From Acidobacteriota bacterium (GTDB lineage Bacteria > Acidobacteriota > Terriglobia > Terriglobales > Acidobacteriaceae), in assembly GCA_003224995.1 (NCBI GenBank), contig QIAI01000084.1, positions 1 through 11,777 on the forward strand: DNA of 11,777 nt. Reading direction: 5' to 3'. The position numbers were made by a program, and so were the translations under genes. How positions within the stretch are numbered: position 1 is the stretch's first letter; every line of letters begins with the position of its first letter. This document shows, one piece after another, positions 6,645-11,777 of this stretch. The notes under the pieces were generated by a model. It was given only the letters and a program-made list of their open reading frames with translations. It was not told the origin of the DNA and searched no databases.

Positions 6645-6686
6645 GCGTGAGTCGGCAGCTTTCGCTCAACTGTCCTGAGGAAGAAC

Positions 6687-6710
6687 AGCTCTGCCCAGAG
6701 CTACGCTTTT
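6687..6710 (+). terminator. Probable intrinsic terminator of the hfq-like gene
   Basis: AGCTCTG-CC-CAGAGCT (6687-6702) is a perfect inverted repeat (7 bp, or 6 bp with a four-base loop), followed by ACGC and TTTT (6707-6710). It begins 42 bases after the stop codon. The T-run is short and slightly displaced, so efficiency is uncertain. The remaining gene-free stretch to 6980 holds the promoter-like site at 6884 and nothing else I can support. Confidence 0.5.
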
Positions 6711-6883
6711 CGGTCCATTGATTTTCTCGATCCAAAGCGAGCAGTGACCGGCAGCGCACTCAAGACTTTACATCTTTGACTCGTGAAGTGCGGTGCACGT
6801 CCTTCCGGACAAGGGTCTTGCTACTTTCGATACCTATCCTGCCCTTCTGGCCCTTTGCAATTCTGGGCGCGCCAGTCTCCGAG

Positions 6884-6892
6884 TGATATACT
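6884..6892 (+). promoter_or_regulatory. Possible extended -10 promoter of the PilZ-TonB gene
   Basis: TGATATACT is an extended -10 element (TGnTATACT, 5/6 to TATAAT) with no clear -35 at 16-18 bases. It would start transcription near 6899 and leave an ~80-base leader before ATG 6981. Confidence 0.4.
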
Positions 6893-6980
6893 CGCGTGCA
6901 ACAACCCTCTAAATAGCCATTTTGTCGCGTCTGGCCGAGATGCACGTGTACGTGTCCACCCACGCGGGAGGGGCCGGAAT

Positions 6981-7868
6981 ATGAGCACCATCGCCGTCCG
7001 AAATCCGCAGACTTTGCAGCAAAATCGTCCGCCCGTGGGCCGGCGCATAGCGCCTCGGCGGCGCTTGGCGGTGCCAGTGAATGTCACCGTGCTGCGCTCC
7101 GGAGTGCCCGACGCGTTGCCCGGACGCGCCATCGACGTATGTGGCGGCGGCGTCGGCGCAGTACTGGCCGGCGAGGTATATCCCGGAGAACTGGTGGGGG
7201 TGGAGTTCCAACTGCCGCAGGCAGGTTCTGTGCTGGCCAAGGCACGGGTTTGCTATCAGGAACGTCTGCGTTGCGGGCTGCAGTTCTTAGCCATTTCCGC
7301 TGAACAGCGCACGATGCTCGAAGCCTGGGCGCTGGCAAGTGCGGAGACGGCCGTTCCGCAAAGAGAAACCAGAAGGACGAGTTCTGTCCGAGAACAGACC
7401 CGAGTTCCAGTCGCCGCGCCGAAGTTTATTACGGACCGTTCCGGCAGCAAGCAAACCGGAACGCCTGCCTATTTGAGGCGAAAAATTTTCATGCTGCTGG
7501 CTGCATCGATGATCGTAGCTTGCGGAGTGGGATGGTGGCAGTGGGAGCAAGGCTGGCAGGAACTGGAGTCCCGGTTGCCAGGTCACGCGGTAGAAGCCGT
7601 ACAGCCAACCGTGACGGTGCCTTCTGACGTTATGATACGGCGTTTAGTCCACAGGGTCGATCCGCATGGGGTGAAAGGAACAGGAGTTGCCACGCTGCAG
7701 GCCGTGGTCGGGCGGGATGGTTCCGTGGTGAGCCTTCGTCCGGTGAGTGGTCCGGACGTGCTGAGCCGGGCTGCCATGGATGCGGTGCAGTGGTGGAAGT
7801 TTGAACCGTATCGACAGAATGGACAAGCCGTGGAAGTGGAAACAAACCTCGCGTTCGAATTCCGCTAG
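6981..7868 (+). CDS. PilZ domain-transmembrane-TonB C-terminal domain protein
   Basis: Predicted 295-residue fusion. ATG 6981 is preceded by GGGAGGGG (6966-6973) at a good distance, so the open frame further upstream (from 6783) is not used. Residues ~21-110 look like PilZ: RRIAPRRRLAVPVNV contains RxxxR (R22-R26) and DVCGGGVG (52-59) corresponds to (D/N)xSxxG, with Cys for Ser. PilZ domains bind cyclic di-GMP through these motifs. A basic, low-complexity linker leads to one membrane helix (~168-186, IFMLLAASMIVACGVGWWQW). Residues ~215-295 match TonB C-terminal domains: GVATLQAVVGRDGSV, SGPDVLSRAAMDAVQWWKFE, PYRQNGQAVEVET. With the helix in the middle, PilZ should be cytoplasmic and the TonB domain periplasmic. 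No ExbB/ExbD or receptor gene is nearby, and there is no N-terminal TonB SHLS-type helix motif, so energy transduction is not shown. Confidence 0.88.
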   Translation: MSTIAVRNPQTLQQNRPPVGRRIAPRRRLAVPVNVTVLRSGVPDALPGRAIDVCGGGVGAVLAGEVYPGELVGVEFQLPQAGSVLAKARVCYQERLRCGLQFLAISAEQRTMLEAWALASAETAVPQRETRRTSSVREQTRVPVAAPKFITDRSGSKQTGTPAYLRRKIFMLLAASMIVACGVGWWQWEQGWQELESRLPGHAVEAVQPTVTVPSDVMIRRLVHRVDPHGVKGTGVATLQAVVGRDGSVVSLRPVSGPDVLSRAAMDAVQWWKFEPYRQNGQAVEVETNLAFEFR

Positions 7869-7880
7869 CCGGCTTTCATT

Positions 7881-7896
7881 CCGGTCAGGACACCGG
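7881..7896. terminator. Weak hairpin between convergent genes
   Basis: CCGGT-CAGGAC-ACCGG is a perfect 5-bp stem in the 38-base gap between the convergent stops at 7868 and 7907. It has no T-tract on either side. A short shared terminator is possible but unproven. Confidence 0.25.
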
Positions 7897-7906
7897 GACC
7901 TGCCAA

Positions 7907-8242
7907 CTACTTGGGCGCGACGCGGTTCTTGCGCATCCCATCCAGCATAATCAGGCTGCTGATTCCGAAACATCCAACCGCCCCGAGAGCGGAGACTTGA
8001 TAGAGTCCCGCACTCAGCCGTAAGGGGCCGGCGAACAGCGCGCCAATGGCCAATCCGATGGCGGCGAGCACCACCGCAGCGAGTGGACTGTGGAAGGCTG
8101 TGCTGCCGGTATAAATCACCACCAAGGCAATCGCGAAGAGAAGGAACCCGGCGGCAAGGACCGTCCAACGACGGGAAGCATTCGATGAGATTGGCAATTT
8201 AGTGTGATGGGCCGACCACGAGGCCGGGTCCATTGTAGACAT
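7907..8242 (-). CDS. Small three-helix membrane protein, unknown function
   Basis: Predicted 111 residues. A polar N-terminus (~1-25) is followed by three hydrophobic segments at about 27-46 (WTVLAAGFLLFAIALVVIY), 52-71 (SPLAAVVLAAIGLAIGALFA) and 79-100 (GLYQVSALGAVGCFGISSLI), and then a basic end (MRKNRVAPK). I recognise no family. The starts at 8242 and 8233 (Met4) are both possible; neither has a Shine-Dalgarno, which lowers confidence in the exact start. It lies 42 bases downstream of the decayed LuxR-type regulator on the same strand, so the two may once have been cotranscribed. The gene end is convergent with the PilZ-TonB gene. Confidence 0.6.
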   Translation of the reverse strand: MSTMDPASWSAHHTKLPISSNASRRWTVLAAGFLLFAIALVVIYTGSTAFHSPLAAVVLAAIGLAIGALFAGPLRLSAGLYQVSALGAVGCFGISSLIMLDGMRKNRVAPK

Positions 8243-8284
8243 ACGGTCGCACAGTTTGCGAGTGAAAATATGAGGTTGGGGAGG

Positions 8285-8918
8285 TCAGGCACTCCCCCCC
8301 GGCAGCCATTCGGCCGCGCGATGATCGCCATGATTGACAGCGTAGAGAACGAGTTCAACCCGAGTGGAAATGCCGAGTTTGTCGAAAATGCGAAAAAGAT
8401 ATTTCTTCACGGTGTGCTCGCTCAAGCCTAGTTCTCGCGCGACCTCGCGATTGGAAAGACCTTCTGCCACTAGAGCTACCACTTGCTCTTCCCGCGGTGT
8501 CACCAGGGTATCTCCGTTGGCATTCACCACCCGCAAGGAAGGCACTTGCGCAACCAGATCGATCAAATAGTCCAGTTGCTCTGCAGTGGCCCAGATTTGG
8601 CCGCGGTGCACGACCTGAATGCATCTGCAGAGCGCCCGAAAGGGAGAAATCGCGAAACAAAACAGCCCGCGCCCACCCGAACGAAATGCATTGATGACCA
8701 GCTCGCGGTCGATGGATTCAAGCCGTAATCACATCCAGCAGGAGCACTTGTGCCTGGCTGGTTTCCAATGCGGACAAGATTAGGTCGGCCTCCAAGGGAC
8801 ACGAGGTCACCTGGAATTCGGGACGGCGACGCAGGGCGCTGGTGAGCAATTGCAGTTGCATCTGGCCGGAGGCTGCGACCAGAACACGGATCGGCGGACG
8901 ATTCTGTTTGGCTGTCAT
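8285..8918 (-). pseudogene. Decayed LuxR/NarL-type response regulator
   Basis: Two halves of one protein lie in different frames. The N-terminal half starts at ATG 8918 (or 8927) and reads PPIRVLVAASGQMQLQLLTS then ALRRRPEFQVTS, ending SQAQVLLLDVITA and stop (8718-8720). This is the first part of a receiver domain through the strand with the probable phospho-acceptor Asp. The other half is open from about 8722, in the frame of the 8285 stop. It reads ESIDRELVINAFRSGGRGLF, then CFAISPFRALCRCIQVVHRG: the receiver end and linker. A GerE/LuxR helix-turn-helix follows (TPREEQVVALVAEGLSNREV, LGLSEHTVKKYLFRIFDKLG). Roughly 20-30 residues after the phospho-acceptor appear missing, with a frame change, suggesting a deletion near 8718-8727. 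The acidic pair normal in receivers is also replaced (VAASGQ). A short HTH-only product from GTG 8611 is possible. Confidence 0.75.
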
Positions 8919-9021
8919 GGCGCGCATACGGTTTAACGGTGAAGTGATTGTAAGAAGCAGGACGGGGCAAGTCATGTTCAACAATCACTGATTTAGGTGA
9001 TGGTTCCCACATCGGACCAGA

Positions 9022-9036
9022 GCACAGGGACTGTGC
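9022..9036. promoter_or_regulatory. Dyad-symmetric site upstream of the decayed regulator
   Basis: GCACAG-GGA-CTGTGC is a perfect 6-3-6 inverted repeat located 104 bases upstream of the regulator start, between it and the divergent exopolysaccharide genes. It is not flanked by a T-tract on its 3' side on either strand, so an operator is more likely than a terminator. No matching known operator is recognised. Confidence 0.35.
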
Positions 9037-9167
9037 AAAATGCAGGTGCTGTGGCGCCCACTCACCGGCGTACCGGAAGCGAGCTGGCGAGGCAAGCCAC
9101 TGTAGAGGGCGGTGTTAGTTCTGTCCACCCTTTCTGCATTAAACAAACATTTCGATTAAGAGTGAAG

Positions 9168-9229
9168 TTACAAGTCCACGAACGTAGACCCTGCGTGGGT
9201 AGACAAGCCTGTCGGCAGATGGCTTGTAA
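9168..9229 (+). promoter_or_regulatory. Potential structured leader with two exclusive stems
   Basis: Three pairings can be read. TTACAAG (9168-9174) pairs with CTTGTAA (9223-9229) to close the region. CCACG (9176-9180) pairs with CGTGG (9194-9198) inside it. ACAAGCC (9203-9209) pairs with GGCTTGT (9221-9227), which uses the same right-hand bases as the first stem, so the two are mutually exclusive. GTAGAC is also repeated at 9184 and 9199. The region is about 190 bases upstream of the export gene; a short T-run (9240-9244) follows. It does not match a riboswitch I know, and whether it is transcribed is unknown. The rest of the 8919-9417 spacer holds a 9022 dyad and repeated TGCATCACA (9284 and 9334). 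Confidence 0.35.
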
Positions 9230-9417
9230 CCAGGACCACTTTTTCCAGGCGCATAACGTACAAACGCTCGCGATGTGCAGACTTGCATCACAGAAGTAGC
9301 AAGACGATGCAACTTGAATCGCACCTACTACAGTGCATCACACGTCCTATGTCTTGCCGGTTTCAGCGCAGGCGCTTAGCGTGCAAGCGTACGGCAGAAA
9401 AAACAGCGTGCGGACCA

Positions 9418-10197
9418 ATGAAGCGTTCTTCCTTTTACGAGCTCGCGGTTTTAGCTGCTGTACTGCTACTACCAGGGTCCAAGATCGTGAAAGCCCAGGA
9501 ATCAGGACCGAACCGGGGGGTTCAAGAGGAGCCTGTATCTCCGGGAAAGAATCTAACGGAGAGCGTTGGGCGGGCGATCTCTCAACCCGATAGAGCGGGC
9601 GGCACGGGAAACCCAGAGCTCGGAAGGGAACGCCGTCCGCTTTATCGGCTCAGCAAGAGCGATGTGGTGGAGGTGAGCTTTGCCTTCGCCTCGGAATACA
9701 ACCAAACCGTCACGGTCCAACCCGATGGCTACATCACACTCAAGGATGCAGGCCATCTGTTGGCCGAGGACTTAACCAGTCAGCAATTGGAAGCAGCCAT
9801 TCAAACTGCTTATTCGAAACTGCTTCATGAACCCCAAGTGACGGTCAATCTCAAGGAGTTTGACCGTCCTTATTTTATTGCCAGCGGCGAGGTAGCGCGA
9901 CCCGGGAAATACGAGTTGCGCGGTACCACCACCATCACGGCGGCACTTGCCATCGCCGGCGGACTCACCCAACAATCCAAACATTCACAGGTCGTTCTAT
10001 TTCGTCGCGTGTCACCCAGCTTCATGGAAACGCGGGTGTTGAATGTGAAGGCAATGCTGAAACACCGCGACCTGCGGGAGGATCCCGTTCTACAAGCAGG
10101 AGATTACCTGTTTGTGCCGCGCAGCACGCTCTCCAAGGTGATGCGGTTCGTGCCCAACACCAGTATGGGAATGTACACAAACTCACCCACGTTCTGA
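9418..10197 (+). CDS. Polysaccharide export protein (Wza/KpsD-type, Poly_export + SLBB)
   Basis: Predicted 259-residue exported protein. ATG 9418 gives a proper signal peptide (MKRSSFYELAVLAAVLLLPG, probable cleavage after KAQ near residue 26), so it is preferred over in-frame codons further upstream; the Shine-Dalgarno is poor. There is no lipobox Cys, unlike E. coli Wza. After a polar linker (~27-73), residues ~75-147 match Poly_export: YRLSKSDVVEVSFAF, TVTVQPDGYITLKDAG, and EPQVTVNLKEF. Residues ~150-235 match an SLBB domain: YFIASGEVARPGKYELRG, TITAALAIAGGLT, and LQAGDYLFVPRS. Family members form the outer-membrane or periplasmic channel for exopolysaccharide. The Wzz/GumC-type gene follows after 41 bases on the same strand, the usual partner. 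Confidence 0.93.
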   Translation: MKRSSFYELAVLAAVLLLPGSKIVKAQESGPNRGVQEEPVSPGKNLTESVGRAISQPDRAGGTGNPELGRERRPLYRLSKSDVVEVSFAFASEYNQTVTVQPDGYITLKDAGHLLAEDLTSQQLEAAIQTAYSKLLHEPQVTVNLKEFDRPYFIASGEVARPGKYELRGTTTITAALAIAGGLTQQSKHSQVVLFRRVSPSFMETRVLNVKAMLKHRDLREDPVLQAGDYLFVPRSTLSKVMRFVPNTSMGMYTNSPTF

Positions 10198-10238
10198 TCG
10201 ACCCGGTTACCGGAAAACGTGACCGGCGTCGACTGCTT

Positions 10239-11726
10239 ATGTCAGATGAGCTTACAAGTCGAACGGGACGTCACGATCCGCCCTCCCCCACTGTGCGGGA
10301 TCTACTGGCAGTCTTGTTCCGGCAGCGACAGCTTGCCCTGTGGACGTTTGTCGTACTGGCGGCACTTACTTCGGTTTACGCTTTTTGGGCGCCTCCTTAT
10401 CAGGCGCACATGAAACTTTTATTGCGTCGCGGACGCGTGGACCCGGTTGTAAGTCCTGAACGAAACTCCCCCATCGAGTTCACGCGTCCCGACATTAGTG
10501 AAGAAGAAGTGAACTCCGAAGTCGAACTCTTACGAGACCAGGGCTTGCTGCGGCAGGTGGTGGAGCAAAACGGGCTCGCGGTTGCCGGGCTGAGACAGAA
10601 ACTTCATCTCGCCAAGGAAGGCGCGGAAGTCCGTATCGCTCGTGCCGTACGCAGGCTTGCCGACCACCTTCAGGTGGAACCCATCCACAAGACAAATCTG
10701 ATTGCGGTGAGTTATGAGACGGCGGATCCGGCTTTGTCGTCGCGTGTATTGAATAGCGTGGCCAAGCTGTATCTGGAAAAACATAAGGAGGTTCGCAGGT
10801 CGTCCGAAGAATTTCCTTTCTTCGAGCAGCAGGCCAAGCGTTCCCGGCGCAATCTCGATGAAGCAGAATCGCAACTGTTGGATTTTTCACGAGACGGAGT
10901 GGTTTCCGCTGTCCTGGAAAGAGATCTTGCTCTGCAACGAGCTGGAGACATCGAGAACAGCTTCCAGAAAGTCCATGTCGCCATCGCAGAAACATCTCGC
11001 AGGGTAGCAGCCTTGGAAGACAGCTTGGACGCATTCCCGCAACGAAGCACGTCTGTAATCCGCACCTCGGACAATGCCGAATTGCGGGGAACTCTCCAAG
11101 CAAAGTTGCTGGAACTCGAACTCAAACGAACGGCCCTGCTGATGAAGTTTGAACCTGGATATCGACTGGTGGAGGAGGTACAGGAGGAGATCGATCAGAC
11201 CAAGACGGCCATTGCGGCGGAGCGACTGTCTCCGGTCCACGAGGAAACCACGGATAAAGATCCAAATTACGAATGGGCCAAGGCGGAGCTTGAAAAGGCG
11301 AGGGTCGAGTTGACGTCGCTGCGGGCGCGGAAAGATGGCATCGCCGCGGAGCGATCGCGAGCGCGTGGGGAAGCGCACCAGCTTGGGCAAGCCGCCATTC
11401 AACAGCAGGACTTGCTGCGCAGCATGAAAACAGCAGAAGAAAGTTATCTGCTGTACGCAAGGAAGACCGAAGAAGCCCGCATCGGAGACGCCCTGGATGA
11501 GCGCGGGATTGTAAACGTGATCTTGTCGGAGCCCCCGGTGGCACCGGCTTTGCCGAAACGTTCCCCTCTAACCGTCATGCTCACCGGGATATTTGTCGCG
11601 GGAGTAGCCAGCATCCTGCTGGCGTTCACGGTGGATTACCTGGACCCAGCCTTCCGAAATCCCGAAGAAGTGGCCGACATGCTGCATGCACCGGTGTTGG
11701 CGTCGTTGCCAAGGCGGGCCGCATGA
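10239..11726 (+). CDS. Wzz/GumC-type polysaccharide chain-length (co-polymerase) protein
   Basis: Predicted 495-residue inner-membrane protein. A short cytoplasmic N-terminus (VRDLLAVLFRQR) leads to membrane helix 1 (~31-50, LALWTFVVLAALTSVYAFWA). A Wzz-type segment follows (YQAHMKLLLRRGRVDP; ISEEEVNSEVELLRDQGLLR). Residues ~180-430 are a large, charged coiled-coil region (EQQAKRSRRNLDEAESQLLD; KARVELTSLRARKDGIAAER). Helix 2 (~446-465, MLTGIFVAGVASILLAFTVD) is followed by NPEEVADMLHAPVLASLP. In the family the protein controls export and chain length together with the Wza-type partner. The protein stops right where fused BY-kinases would begin, so no kinase domain is present; a separate kinase might be encoded downstream. 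ATG 10239 has no clear Shine-Dalgarno but no better start is seen. Confidence 0.9.
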   Translation: MSDELTSRTGRHDPPSPTVRDLLAVLFRQRQLALWTFVVLAALTSVYAFWAPPYQAHMKLLLRRGRVDPVVSPERNSPIEFTRPDISEEEVNSEVELLRDQGLLRQVVEQNGLAVAGLRQKLHLAKEGAEVRIARAVRRLADHLQVEPIHKTNLIAVSYETADPALSSRVLNSVAKLYLEKHKEVRRSSEEFPFFEQQAKRSRRNLDEAESQLLDFSRDGVVSAVLERDLALQRAGDIENSFQKVHVAIAETSRRVAALEDSLDAFPQRSTSVIRTSDNAELRGTLQAKLLELELKRTALLMKFEPGYRLVEEVQEEIDQTKTAIAAERLSPVHEETTDKDPNYEWAKAELEKARVELTSLRARKDGIAAERSRARGEAHQLGQAAIQQQDLLRSMKTAEESYLLYARKTEEARIGDALDERGIVNVILSEPPVAPALPKRSPLTVMLTGIFVAGVASILLAFTVDYLDPAFRNPEEVADMLHAPVLASLPRRAA

Positions 11727-11754
11727 CCGGCAACGCAGGCTTGGGGCGAAGGCG

Positions 11755-11777
11755 ATGAGCGCAGGCCTAAGCATTCT
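11755..11777 (+). CDS. Possible start of the next exopolysaccharide-locus gene (partial)
   Basis: ATG 11755 opens a frame (MSAGLSI) that runs off the window. It is preceded by a purine-rich GGGGCGAAGG (11743-11752) that could serve as a ribosome-binding site, and lies 28 bases after the Wzz-type stop. The product cannot be named from seven codons. An alternative ATG at 11723, overlapping the Wzz-type stop as ATGA, reaches a stop after 11 codons. Confidence 0.35.

Noticed and set aside
6783..6980. N-terminal extension of the PilZ-TonB protein
   Set aside because: ATG 6981 has a strong Shine-Dalgarno, the upstream residues look non-coding, and a promoter-like site lies inside them.
8291..8297. 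Run of seven C near the end of the regulator as a phase-variable tract
   Set aside because: It affects only the last few residues of an already broken gene.
8563..9012. 149-residue minus-strand frame across the decayed regulator
   Set aside because: It is a third frame: the receiver and HTH similarities lie in the other two frames.
9168..9229. Cyclic di-GMP (GEMM) riboswitch
   Set aside because: Expected conserved GEMM segments are not present; only generic competing stems are seen.
8997..9299. 100-residue plus-strand open frame starting GTG-ATG
   Set aside because: No family resemblance, biased hydrophilic composition, and it runs through several inverted repeats; an AGGTG overlaps the start but is too close to be a good ribosome site.

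Overview
The window looks like a piece of a moderately GC-rich chromosome of an Acidobacteriota member (Terriglobia-like). The phylum call is an inference from three things. The first is a dispersed intergenic repeat family whose minus-strand translation reads like VIPTGAKRSGGTLCF, a spurious peptide I recall as common in Acidobacteriota assemblies. The second is a GGGGCTAAAGCCCC / GGCACGACC..GGTCGTGCC hairpin module of the same kind. The third is an Hfq-like protein and a LuxR-type regulator that resemble acidobacterial families. No rRNA, tRNA, CRISPR, integrase or transposase was seen.

Layout: (1-180) C-terminus of a probable PIG-L/LmbE-type deacetylase. (181-632) Repeat-filled spacer: a two-hairpin module, then 13 degenerate copies of a ~16-bp tandem repeat. 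(633-2507, minus) Exported M61-type metallopeptidase with a C-terminal PDZ-like region, a good Shine-Dalgarno and a recognisable promoter. (2659-5452, plus) LOG-family nucleotide phosphoribohydrolase, thymidylate kinase (tmk) and DNA polymerase III delta-prime (holB). tmk-holB is a common bacterial pair. Two related repeat elements follow tmk and holB: they share both flanks but hold one and eight copies of a 50-51 bp core. (6255-6644, plus) Hfq-like RNA chaperone with a long N-terminal extension, its own putative promoter and a terminator hairpin. (6981-7868, plus) A PilZ domain, a transmembrane helix and a TonB C-terminal domain in one protein.

(7907-8242, minus) Small three-helix membrane protein of unknown function. 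(8285-8918, minus) Broken LuxR/NarL-type response regulator: the receiver half and the HTH half lie in different frames with part of the receiver domain missing. (8919-9417) ~500-bp gene-free region with several inverted repeats, including two mutually exclusive hairpins. (9418-11726, plus) Start of an exopolysaccharide export locus: an outer-membrane Wza/KpsD-type export protein and a Wzz/GumC-type inner-membrane chain-length protein. A further gene may begin at the right edge.

The most unusual items are the pair of modular repeat elements (1 versus 8 core units between identical flanks), the PilZ-TonB fusion, the Hfq-like protein with a ~75-residue extension and YKP in place of the usual YKH, the decayed regulator beside the exopolysaccharide locus, and the structured region ahead of that locus. 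Database status of all these could not be checked here.
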